NCBI RefSeq assembly: GCF_041949975.1
Contig: NZ_JBHFQG010000005.1
Location: forward strand, 1-64,000
Source: Alteribacillus sp041949975
Lineage (GTDB): Bacteria > Bacillota > Bacilli > Bacillales > Marinococcaceae
DNA: 64,000 nt
Direction: 5' to 3'
Part shown: positions 1 through 7,341 of the stretch, piece by piece
Layout of the letters: the number at the start of each line of letters is the position of its first letter
How positions within the stretch are numbered: position 1 is the stretch's first letter
The notes under the pieces: model-generated
Told to the model about the DNA's origin: nothing
The model's database searches: none
What the model saw: the letters and a program-made list of their open reading frames with translations, nothing else
Translations under genes and position numbers: made by a program

Positions 1-277
1 ACCCTCATTACCACTTCCTGCATTCAACGGAAGGATTTGGTGGTCTTTGATAACAAAAAATTTTTTAAAGAAACTTTATTACCTTTTAACCACTGGTATA
101 TCAACCTTTCCGGAGGGAGTCTACGTGTATTTCAACTGTTAACAAACAGTGTTTTTCCATGTAGAAAAACAACAATCTATTAGAAAATAGCCCTTTTAAC
201 AAAGGTTTTTCTTGGACGTCTCAAGATATTTCTAAATAATGATCTTAGGATCATATGGGTAAGAAAAGCTACAGTAT
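1..277. other. no gene recognised
   Basis: No reading frame with recognisable content is seen in this left edge. The frame that continues into the IS110 relic is closed by a stop about 20 bases before its first methionine, so any upstream transposase sequence has been lost or scrambled. Confidence 0.5.
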
Positions 278-826
278 ATGAATAAGACAGATGAGATTGA
301 TGCGTTTGTGATAGCCGATTATATGCGTTTCGGCCGCAATACCATGTCGATCGTCAAAGAAAGTCAGTATGTCACTCTTCAGCAGCTGACCAGATCCCGT
401 TATCATCTCATCAAAACGATGACGAACAAAAGCGCAAGCGCCCTGGTCAGCCTCGACAGGTAAATGTTCTCCAGTCACTAAAGGCGCTCTTACTTCAACA
501 GGATGTGGTGACTTCTGCGTTGCACTTTCGTCGCCAAAAACGCCACGTCCTGTGGCATTGGCGACATTAGCACGTCCTGTGCGTCGACGTGTGCGTCTTT
601 AGCAGAAGGTAACCAGTACTTACGGTATTACTTAGTTGAAGCCGCCAACTCTGTACATAGGAAAGTACCGGAATACCAGGCATATTACGTGAAAAAATTC
701 GGAGAAGTACCAAAACATCAACACAAACGAGCTCTCGTTCTAACTGTAAGAAAACTAGTGCGTCTGGTGGATGCGCTACTACGCAATCACCAACTATTTT
801 CGCTAGAGAGGGGCGTGAATATATGA
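278..826 (+). pseudogene. IS110-family transposase relic (copy 1)
   Basis: Two separated pieces of one IS110 transposase remain. Bases 278-430 encode a part of the DEDD catalytic domain (KTDEIDAFVIADYMRFGR), and bases about 607-826 encode the last 70 or so residues (from GNQYLRYYLVEAANS to SLERGVNI and a stop). The second piece is nearly identical to the relic at 14511-14900. The middle of the gene is missing; bases about 424-606 hold palindromic repeat sequence instead, which also supplies the last ten residues of the first open piece. The first piece is truncated at its start. The gene cannot make an active transposase. Confidence 0.85.
424..606. repeat. composite palindromic repeat inside the IS110 relic
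   Basis: The left part (424-478) is nearly identical to 19780-19835, where the same sequence ends the csbD gene. The right part contains a strong hairpin (TCGCCA...CGCCAC / GTGGCATTGGCGA, about 529-565) and two copies of ACGTCCTGTG (548 and 572). It replaces the central part of the transposase gene. This is a non-coding dispersed element; its family name is not known to me. Confidence 0.7.
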
Positions 827-962
827 CGTGAAGCCGTCATAGCATAACCTCTCATTACCAATTTATTACTGGTCTAGTTTCTTGCGCTCTTTTTTCGCAA
901 AAATGACCTTTGACATCTTCATTTCTCATTAATCTTTTATTGACATATCACCGCAGGTCTTA
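826..962 (+). mobile_element. right end of IS110-type element (copy 1)
   Basis: From the transposase stop to base 962 the sequence matches, in inverse orientation, bases 14361-14511 beyond the second relic, with only small differences. Similarity stops at the same base in both copies, directly after CACCGCAGGTCTTA, so this should be the true element end. The end lies inside the reading frame of the zinc dehydrogenase that follows on the other strand. Confidence 0.75.
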
Positions 963-1951
963 AAATCGATTAATACTTTCCCCGCTTTTCCGGAAAGCGC
1001 CGTCTCAAATGCTTTTTCATAATCAGCAAATGGATAAACTTTGGAAACCACGTGAGAAAATTGTTTTGGATAATTTTTAAGAAATTCAAGTGCGCGTTCA
1101 AAATCTTTTGGGAAGTCATAGATGATCGAACCAAACACCGAAACATCACTGCGCACCATTTTGTTGGCATCAATACTTACCGGCTCACCGGTAATCCCAA
1201 TTGCGAGTATATTCCCTCCTGGCTTCACTACGTCAAACGATTGTGCAATGGTTTGGGGAACTCCTGCTGCTTCCACCACGTGATCATATTCTTCTCCTAA
1301 AATCCCTGGAAGACCGGCTTCGATATCTTCATGCACATCCATTAGTTTTAATTTTTCTTGATTAATATCTATGGCAATAACATCTGCCCCTAATAGATTT
1401 GCTAATATGGCAGAAAGCATTCCTTCTGTGCCGCACCCCAGCACAGCGACGGTATCTCCCTCCTCAATCGTTACGTTTCGGAAGGCATGAACGATAACCG
1501 CAAGCGGTTCAATTAGTACAGCTAGTTTGCCGTCCATCTCTTGTGGAATGGGCAGAAGATTGGTGACAGGAACATCAATAAAGCCAGTAAATCCGCCATT
1601 TTTTGTTACCCCTAACGTTTGTTTGTTACGGCAGATATTTCTTTTGCCTTTTTTGCATAAATCGCATTCACCGCATGAAAGGTTGGGCTGTACCACTACC
1701 TTTTGGCCCTGGGTGAAAACTCCCTTATCATCTGCTTCCACTACCGTGCCGTATAATTCGTGCCCCATTACAATAGGGTAATTGGCATGCGCCAGCTTCC
1801 CTTTATACACACTCAAATCACTTCCGCATATTCCGCCGTACTCTGTTATTACTCTGGCATGCCCTTTTGCTACCTTCGGCTTGATAGCAACTGATTCCCT
1901 ATTAAATGTGTACGGGCCGGTTATAACTAAAGACTGGCTAGCTGTCATCAC
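929..1951 (-). CDS. zinc-dependent medium-chain alcohol/polyol dehydrogenase
   Basis: NAD(P)-dependent oxidation of a secondary alcohol or sugar acid is expected; the substrate is unknown. The catalytic zinc ligands C42, H64, E65 and E148 are visible (ICGSD, MGHE), as are the four structural zinc cysteines C93, C96, C99 and C107 and the nucleotide loop GCGTEG (172-177). Length (340 aa) fits the family. The gene starts inside the end of aroD (14-base overlap); GTG at 1951 and ATG at 1948 are both possible behind GGAGGG, so it is the last gene of the iclR-led operon. Oddity: the last ten or so residues (KTCGDMSIKD) and the stop codon come from the inserted IS110 end, so the native C-terminus is lost. 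Activity probably survives, as the fold is complete to about residue 328. Confidence 0.85.
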   Translation of the reverse strand: MMTASQSLVITGPYTFNRESVAIKPKVAKGHARVITEYGGICGSDLSVYKGKLAHANYPIVMGHELYGTVVEADDKGVFTQGQKVVVQPNLSCGECDLCKKGKRNICRNKQTLGVTKNGGFTGFIDVPVTNLLPIPQEMDGKLAVLIEPLAVIVHAFRNVTIEEGDTVAVLGCGTEGMLSAILANLLGADVIAIDINQEKLKLMDVHEDIEAGLPGILGEEYDHVVEAAGVPQTIAQSFDVVKPGGNILAIGITGEPVSIDANKMVRSDVSVFGSIIYDFPKDFERALEFLKNYPKQFSHVVSKVYPFADYEKAFETALSGKAGKVLIDFKTCGDMSIKD

Positions 1952-2705
1952 TCAAATATCCCTCCAGCTGTTTTACGACTTCTATTGGGATCTGGCCTGG
2001 TGCGGAACTTTTGCTGCCGACTGCAAAAGTAAGAGCTGAGCCGAACTTCCATGCTACTAAACGGGTTAGGGCTCCATCTGCTCCCATAGACATGGTAATT
2101 ACAGGAATATCAAGATCATTATGCGCGTTCTCTGTTATTTGAAGCACGGACAATACATTCGACATATTATTAGGCATCACCGCAAGCTTTCCAATATCTG
2201 CTTTATAAGACGAGGCTTTTTCCAGCTTGTTCAGCATTTCTTTCTCTGATGGTGTTTCGTTAAAGTCATGGAAAGAAAGGATAAGCTTTACGTCATGGTG
2301 CTGTGCAGCTTGCTGAATGTCCTTAATAGCTTCTTTTTCATTTTCTACTTCGTAATCAATAAGGTCTGCACTTTTCGTTTCGCACACCTTTTTCAATAGC
2401 TCTACTTTTGCCCTTTCATCAAGAGGGATCTCTTGACCGCCTTCTTTGATAGAACGAATTGTAAAAATCAGCGGAAGGTCTCCAAGCTTACTGCGCAAGC
2501 TAGAAGCTGTATTCACAACTGCATCAAAATCATTAATTTTCTCAAAAAAATCCACGCGCCATTCCACTACATCCGGCTGCTTTGTAACGACCGTCTCTGC
2601 TTGTTCTAACAATTCGGCTTCGTTTTTTCCAACTAATGCTGAGCACACAGTAGGCTTTCCACCTGCTAAGGTTGTATTTCGTACTTTTACTTCTTTTGAA
2701 CCCAT
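1938..2705 (-). CDS. aroD: type I 3-dehydroquinate dehydratase
   Basis: Converts 3-dehydroquinate to 3-dehydroshikimate through a Schiff base. The active-site EWR (48-50), catalytic H146 in SFHDFN and Schiff-base K173 in DIGKLAVMP are all present. Length (255 aa) is standard. The start follows a good site (GAGGAGGG). It lies 14 bases after the aldehyde dehydrogenase and overlaps the zinc dehydrogenase, inside an IclR-led catabolic operon and not beside other shikimate genes. This placement suggests a degradative role (quinate/shikimate-like compounds or a related beta-elimination), although a purely biosynthetic role cannot be excluded. Family assignment is firm, pathway assignment is inference. 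Confidence 0.9.
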   Translation of the reverse strand: MGSKEVKVRNTTLAGGKPTVCSALVGKNEAELLEQAETVVTKQPDVVEWRVDFFEKINDFDAVVNTASSLRSKLGDLPLIFTIRSIKEGGQEIPLDERAKVELLKKVCETKSADLIDYEVENEKEAIKDIQQAAQHHDVKLILSFHDFNETPSEKEMLNKLEKASSYKADIGKLAVMPNNMSNVLSVLQITENAHNDLDIPVITMSMGADGALTRLVAWKFGSALTFAVGSKSSAPGQIPIEVVKQLEGYLSDDS

Positions 2706-2719
2706 GCTATCCCTCCTCT

Positions 2720-4150
2720 TTAGCTATCTAGATGAACAATCATTTTCATTTCTGTCATTTCTTCTACGGCGAATCTCGGCCCTTCCCTTCCAATTCCGCT
2801 ATTTTTTACGCCGCCATATGGCCAATGGTCAAGCCTGAAATTAGAAGTGCCGTTTACAACCACTCCCCCAACATCTAGAACTTTGGCTGCTTTTTTAACA
2901 ACATCGAGACTGTTGGAAAAAATACCTGCTTGCAGCCCCGTATCTGAATCGTTTACCTCTTCTAGAGCCTCGTCAATGTTTTCAAACGGAATAATACTAA
3001 CTACCGGTCCAAACACTTCTTCACAAACAACTTTTGCCTGTTTTTTTGGATTGAATATCACGGTTGGTTCTAAGGCAGCTCTGTTAATCGTACCTCCTGT
3101 CAAAATCTCGGCTCCCTGCTCTTTTGCTTCATTAATCCAGCTTTTGACTCTTTGAGCAGCCGATTCATTCACAAGCGTACCAACGTCTGTTTCGGGATCA
3201 AGCGGATCTCCTGTTTTCAAGGAGCTTACTTTCACTGTCAGTGCTTCACGAAAACGATACAGCACCGAGGTATGAACATAGATTCTTTGGACAGAAATAC
3301 AGCTTTGTCCGGAATTGCTGAAGCCCGTTTTGGCACAAAGCGTACTGGCACGCTCAATATCAGCATCTTCATGAACAATCGTTCCAGCATTGCCCCCAAG
3401 TTCGAGCAGAACTTTTTTCATCCCCGCCCGGTAAGAAATATCTTTTCCACCTTTAAGGCCTCCAGTAAAGGAGATTACATTGGTACGGCTGTCTTCTACG
3501 ATTTGTTGTCCTACTTCTACTCCTCCGTATACAACCTGAATCGCTTTGCTTGGATATCCAGCTTCAAGTAGCAATTCTACAAACGCAATGGCAATTAGAG
3601 GCGTTTGGGGAGCAGGTTTTAAAATAACTGTGTTACCTCCTGCAAATGCCGGGCCTATTTTATGGACCATTAAATTTAACGGTGCGTTAAAAGGTGTAAT
3701 GGCAGCGATGACGCCTGCAGGAACACGGAAAGTCATGGCCGTAGCCTGTTCTCCTCTCGTTGACGCGTTCCCAGGAATAGTCTCGCCCGTTAGCCGTTTT
3801 GCTTCTTCGGCTGATTGTTCTAATGTTTCAAGAGATCTTGATACTTCATCTCTTGTATTTTTTAAGGTTTTTCCTAGTTCAGTAGATAAAAGACTAGCAA
3901 ACTCTTCTTTTCTCTCTTCTAATAAAGAAGCGGCTTTCTTCAAGATAGCTGCCCGCTTGTGTGCTGGCAGATCCGCTGTTTCGTGTTTGGCTGCTTCTGC
4001 ACTTTGCAGCGCTTTCTCTACATCATCCGGAGAAGCAGTCACTTGTTCTCCAATGATTTCCCCTGTATATGGATTTTCCACCGGAATCGTGTCTCTGTCT
4101 CCTGCCAGCCATTCTCCATTTACGAATAGTTTTGCTTGCTTTTTGCTCAT
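2720..4150 (-). CDS. NAD(P)-dependent aldehyde dehydrogenase
   Basis: ALDH-superfamily enzyme of 476 aa that oxidises an aldehyde to an acid. Visible landmarks are the oxyanion asparagine N155 (TPFNAPLN), the nucleotide-binding SFTGG (227-231), general base E250 (LLELGGNAG) and catalytic C284 (NSGQSCIS). The sequence resembles lactaldehyde/glyceraldehyde-3-phosphate-type and semialdehyde dehydrogenases; the substrate cannot be read. The ATGA start overlaps the stop of the citryl-CoA-lyase-like gene by four bases, so the two are translationally coupled. Its partner genes suggest it handles an aldehyde made during breakdown of the compound taken up by the TctABC system. Confidence 0.9.
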   Translation of the reverse strand: MSKKQAKLFVNGEWLAGDRDTIPVENPYTGEIIGEQVTASPDDVEKALQSAEAAKHETADLPAHKRAAILKKAASLLEERKEEFASLLSTELGKTLKNTRDEVSRSLETLEQSAEEAKRLTGETIPGNASTRGEQATAMTFRVPAGVIAAITPFNAPLNLMVHKIGPAFAGGNTVILKPAPQTPLIAIAFVELLLEAGYPSKAIQVVYGGVEVGQQIVEDSRTNVISFTGGLKGGKDISYRAGMKKVLLELGGNAGTIVHEDADIERASTLCAKTGFSNSGQSCISVQRIYVHTSVLYRFREALTVKVSSLKTGDPLDPETDVGTLVNESAAQRVKSWINEAKEQGAEILTGGTINRAALEPTVIFNPKKQAKVVCEEVFGPVVSIIPFENIDEALEEVNDSDTGLQAGIFSNSLDVVKKAAKVLDVGGVVVNGTSNFRLDHWPYGGVKNSGIGREGPRFAVEEMTEMKMIVHLDS

Positions 4151-4998
4151 CGTACTTCTTCACCTCCAGGAAGCTTTCGATCTTCAACACCTGTATATTT
4201 CACTAGCTCTTCATCATTTGGACAAGGACCTTTTACTAGTACTCCGGTCTGTATTTCTTCAAAGGCATGAGCTGCAATCCCCATACCGCGTGATAGAGCA
4301 AAGATACCTTTTGCTGCTTCAGCTGGAAGTCCCAGTTCACATTGGATCGCAGCTGCCACTCCGTCAATATTCATGGTGATTTGACGGTTCTTTTTCTCCG
4401 CGAGCTGACTGCGGTATTGTTCGGCTATGTCCAGATAAATGCCAGAAATCTCTTTTTCATCTACTAACGGCTGGGCTAAGTCATATAAACGATGTACACG
4501 GGGGTCATCATCATGCAGCTGGTGGCCAATCCCTGGAAGCTTTTCCTTTTTTTCAAGCATCTCATCAAGTTTTCTGTCTATGACTTGATGAAGATCCCTG
4601 CCAGTTTCCTGAGCTTCTTTCCAGGTGTCATATAGAAGCTTCATGCCTTTTTCTGTAGCTCCTCCGTGAGAGTCCCCTAACAAGTTGATTCCTGTTGCCA
4701 CAGCGGAGTTAAAAGAAATGCCGCATGTAGCGGCCATTCGCCCCGCTGCGATTGAAGGAGCACGAGGACCGTGATCAGCCCCTGCAACTAAAACGCTTTC
4801 AAATAACTTAGACTTTTTCTTATTGAGAATGTTGCCGCATAATAGTAGATAAAGCATTTGGCCGTAAGAAAGATTCCCAATCAAATCTTCCATTTTATAT
4901 CCTCGGATGTTTACTTCGTTCTTTTTAATTTGGCTAATTTCCGTGCTCCACCAGCCTTCTCCCTGCTTATAAGATTCAAGTGCACTTCTGCCAGACAT
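4147..4998 (-). CDS. citryl-CoA lyase-like protein (short citrate synthase family)
   Basis: A 283-aa member of the citrate synthase superfamily, much shorter than true citrate synthase (about 370-430 aa) and of the type annotated as citryl-CoA lyase. Residues matching the citrate synthase active site are present: H76 (ADHG), H111 (GDSHGGA), H159 (PGIGHQLH) with R167 (DDPR), and D212 (MNIDG). It should cleave or form a carbon-carbon bond between an acyl-CoA and an oxoacid. It sits second in the operon, 11 bases after iclR, with its own AAGGAGG site. No CoA ligase or transferase is adjacent; a CoA-transferase at 48949-50466 is far away. The true substrate may be a citryl-CoA homologue. Confidence 0.8.
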   Translation of the reverse strand: MSGRSALESYKQGEGWWSTEISQIKKNEVNIRGYKMEDLIGNLSYGQMLYLLLCGNILNKKKSKLFESVLVAGADHGPRAPSIAAGRMAATCGISFNSAVATGINLLGDSHGGATEKGMKLLYDTWKEAQETGRDLHQVIDRKLDEMLEKKEKLPGIGHQLHDDDPRVHRLYDLAQPLVDEKEISGIYLDIAEQYRSQLAEKKNRQITMNIDGVAAAIQCELGLPAEAAKGIFALSRGMGIAAHAFEEIQTGVLVKGPCPNDEELVKYTGVEDRKLPGGEEVR

Positions 4999-5009
4999 AC
5001 TGTACCTCC

Positions 5010-5786
5010 TTAATGTTCAGCCGCCTTATTGAATGGATATCCTAAGTAATTGGAAATTTCCATAGCCGCTGCTACCAGACTTGTCTTTAATTCAGGCAGT
5101 TCCTGCGGTTTAAAGCGGCTTGATGGTCCAGAAACAGATAATGCTGCTACGACCTTGCCGTTAATATCATAGATGGGAGAAGATGCAGCAGATGATCCTG
5201 CTTCTCTTTCATCTACACTAATGGCATATTTATCTTCCGTAATTATGTTAAGTTCTTCTTTTAAATCTGTTTTGTTCTTCTTTACAGGCTGTTCTTCCAT
5301 TACTTGTTCTATAAATTCTTTTGACTGATGAGCAAGCAGCACTTTACCGCCGGCTCCTATAGTTAAAGGCAGCTTCTGGCCGATGCTGACCATATGTTTG
5401 ACGGATTGAGTGCTTTCATATTGCTGAATGCACGTTCTGTGTGCTCCATCTAAAACATAGAGGTTTACCGTTTCCTTTGTTTGGTTTCTAAGCCGTTTCA
5501 TCGTGGCTTCGGCTACCGACCGAAGTTCAATCGACTGTCCTGCTACGTGGCCAATAAAGTAAAGCTTCCGTCCGAGCCGGTATTTCGAGGTTACTGGGTC
5601 TTTTTCAACGAAATGATTAAGCTCCAGTGTGGCTAATAATCTTGTTGTCGTAGACTTTGCCAGCTCTATTTTGTTTGCTATCTCCGTGAGCGTTAGTTCG
5701 GGCTCATCAGCATGAAAGCAATTTAATATATCGATTGCTCTTTGCAGCGTACGTATTCCTTTTGGAGACTCGCTTTTTTCCAACAT
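5010..5786 (-). CDS. IclR-family transcriptional regulator
   Basis: A 258-aa IclR protein with an N-terminal winged helix (about 12-75; LTEIANKIELAKSTTTRLL is the recognition region) and a C-terminal effector domain (about 90-250). It is the first gene of a five-gene minus-strand operon and diverges from the relic genes and the tct operon, so it is the likely local regulator with a small carboxylate as effector. Two AAGTTCCAT sequences (minus strand) lie 20 and 40 bases upstream of its start, which suggests autoregulation. The start follows AAGGAGGGG. Confidence 0.92.
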   Translation of the reverse strand: MLEKSESPKGIRTLQRAIDILNCFHADEPELTLTEIANKIELAKSTTTRLLATLELNHFVEKDPVTSKYRLGRKLYFIGHVAGQSIELRSVAEATMKRLRNQTKETVNLYVLDGAHRTCIQQYESTQSVKHMVSIGQKLPLTIGAGGKVLLAHQSKEFIEQVMEEQPVKKNKTDLKEELNIITEDKYAISVDEREAGSSAASSPIYDINGKVVAALSVSGPSSRFKPQELPELKTSLVAAAMEISNYLGYPFNKAAEH

Positions 5787-5806
5787 TACCCCTCCTTTTT
5801 TATCTG

Positions 5807-5835
5807 ATGGAACTTATTTTCGTTAAATGGAACTT
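5807..5835 (-). promoter_or_regulatory. putative IclR operator pair O1 (iclR promoter)
   Basis: ATGGAACTT occurs at 5807-5815 and 5827-5835, exactly 20 bp apart; read toward iclR this is AAGTTCCAT twice. The same motif with the same spacing recurs before the two other transcription units of the locus. Function is inferred. Confidence 0.55.
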
Positions 5836-6004
5836 TGAATTCATTCTAAAATGCTTCGGTTATAACTTCAAGTATTTTTTGAAATTTAAAAATGTCATAT
5901 TCCATTTTGGTGAAAACATCACTCCATTTCTGAATGACTAAATGATGATTTTTGTATTGATGGATGACATCCGTTTTGTTGTCTGATAGACTATTTGCAA
6001 TTTT

Positions 6005-6033
6005 AAGTTCCGTTGAACAATACTAATTTCCAT
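6005..6033 (+). promoter_or_regulatory. putative IclR operator pair O2 (relic operon)
   Basis: AAGTTCCGT (6005-6013) and AATTTCCAT (6025-6033) are 20 bp apart, upstream of the oxidoreductase relic. The first half-site also forms GTTCCGTTGAAC, a small palindrome. This pair is less exact than the other two, consistent with the genes behind it being dead. Confidence 0.45.
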
Positions 6034-6114
6034 CAGGTGGTACAATTATATCTTTTAATGTATCCGTTTTCAACATTTAAAGATTTACATTACTTTTAAA
6101 ATGAGGTAAAAGAA

Positions 6115-6291
6115 ATGAAAGTAGCCGTATTAGGAATGAACCATGGCTATAAATTTGCAAGTAATGCAAAAACACTGCCGGTAGTAACCCTTTCTGCAGT
6201 CGCCGGAAATGATAAGTTATCCGAAAAAAGAGCAAAAGAACTGAGATTAGAAACCATTGGCCTTAATTATGGGGAAAACGTCTACCGTTAG
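6115..6291 (+). pseudogene. Gfo/Idh/MocA-family dehydrogenase relic
   Basis: An ATG after AGGTAAAAGAA opens a frame beginning MKVAVLGMNHGYKFA and continuing through VTLSAVAGNDKLSEKRAKE. This is the first part of the NAD-binding domain of a Gfo/Idh/MocA oxidoreductase. The frame stops after 58 residues and the rest of the gene (normally 330-400 aa) is gone. It is followed directly by the TRAP relic. Confidence 0.65.
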
Positions 6292-6317
6292 CTGAGTAAA
6301 AACAAGAAATACAAACC

Positions 6318-6814
6318 GTGGAAGATATACAGGGATTAGACATTCAAACATTAGAAAATACCCTTCATATGAATTTATGGGAAAAGTTAGGTGCAATCTC
6401 CATTCCGATTCGTTATGGGGAGCTGTGTGTTGCATTAGGCACAGTGAATGGGCAAGAAAACCCGGTAGGAAATGTAGTGAACAGTACCTTTAATGAAGTA
6501 CAGAAATATATCATTTATAATGCCAGTCCTTTTATGTTAAGTAACCTTTTTGGGATTCATTGAATGAGGAGGAAAAGAACCTTATCAAAACTGCAGCCGA
6601 TGAGGTTAGAGATGGTTAAAGAGAACGAAATCGCAAGGAAAGTGAAGACAGCTTTAAATATTTGGAAGACAAAGGTGTAACAGTAACGGATCTGTCCGAA
6701 GAGGAACAGGATAAGCCGCGGGAAAAAGCTCAGCATGTATATGAAAACTATAGGGAAGCTTATGGCGGAGCAGTATTAGATAATATTCTTGATTCTCTCG
6801 AAGAATCCGAGTAA
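6318..6814 (+). pseudogene. TRAP transporter solute-binding protein relic (dctP)
   Basis: Only the C-terminal half of a DctP protein can be read, in three pieces separated by frame changes and a stop. The pieces contain the family hallmarks: YGELCVALGTVNGQENPVG and FNEVQKYI (6415-6520), then WDSLNEEEKNLIKTAADEV in the next frame (6550-6610), then LEDKGVTVTDLSEEEQ and HVYENYREAYGG (6655-6770). The product would have bound an organic acid for a TRAP permease. It is dead, and the tct operon downstream has presumably taken over. Confidence 0.85.
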
Positions 6815-6837
6815 CTCTCTTATTAAATGAGAGAAAC

Positions 6838-6933
6838 AAAACAAGGGTAGCAATAAAATGGATAAACAGGTATATAGAAGAACTATTGTTAGTTGTTTTC
6901 TGTTCAGTAATGGTAATAGATTTCGCGCATTGA
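6838..6933 (+). pseudogene. TRAP transporter small membrane subunit relic (dctQ)
   Basis: Directly after the dctP relic the frame reads KWINRYIEELLLVVFCSVMV before a stop, matching the start of DctQ proteins (a WIDRYLEE-type motif followed by the first membrane helix). Only about 30 residues are left; no dctM was found. Order and strand match a former dctPQM operon. Confidence 0.6.
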
Positions 6934-7089
6934 ATATCTTTTTTGCAGTATTCATGTCTGCGCATGCATGGCGCACCACCCCTTGATCCCTTTTGGAATA
7001 GCCTCACCTCGAATTTTTTGGAATTTATTAATTTTTTTGATTTTAATAGTGACATTATTATGTTTGTCTGATACAATGCTTGTAACCAA

Positions 7090-7126
7090 AAGTTCCATAT
7101 GACAATACGAAGTTCCACCTTACGGA
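7090..7126 (+). promoter_or_regulatory. putative IclR operator pair O3 (tct promoter)
   Basis: AAGTTCCAT (7090-7098) and AAGTTCCAC (7110-7118), again 20 bp apart, stand about 230 bases upstream of the first tctC. The second half-site is also part of an imperfect dyad, TTCCACCTTACGGAA (7113-7127). Confidence 0.55.
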
Positions 7127-7154
7127 ATTTTACCAGGTATCTTATACCAGTATT

Positions 7155-7168
7155 TGTAACCGTTTTCA
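7155..7168 (+). promoter_or_regulatory. cre box (CcpA catabolite-repression site)
   Basis: TGTAACCGTTTTCA matches the Bacillus cre consensus TGWAANCGNTNWCA at every defined position. It lies between the putative IclR operator and the first tctC, so carbon catabolite repression of the transport operon is likely. Confidence 0.55.
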
Positions 7169-7341
7169 CTAATTCAATGTTTCTTAACTAATAAATTTGG
7201 TGCTAGTGTACACTCCAAAATTAATTTTTTTGTTCATTTTTGAAGGATTTTGTCAAAGAAAGGAGGAATATGTTTTTGTTTGTTATACTTTAGTTCAAAA
7301 TCTCAACAATATTAAATTATACATTATAAGGAGGATCTGTA

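Noticed and set aside
424..606. CRISPR array
   Set aside because: Repeated motifs are palindromic fragments of unequal spacing without regular spacers, and no cas genes are present.
1052..1300. Plus-strand open frames opposite the dehydrogenase, aroD and ALDH genes
   Set aside because: They have no ribosome sites or recognisable content and lie over well-supported genes on the other strand.
3546..4379. 277-codon plus-strand frame across ALDH and the citryl-CoA-lyase-like gene
   Set aside because: Long only because of base composition opposite two conserved genes; no family resemblance.
5897..5926. A fourth operator-like pair (ATATTCCAT and TCACTCCAT)
   Set aside because: Spacing is about 22 bp and both half-sites lack the AAGTTCC core, so it was not counted.
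6654..7169. Minus-strand frame of 171 codons opposite the dctP/dctQ relics
   Set aside because: It is the complement of recognisable TRAP sequence and has no motif of its own.
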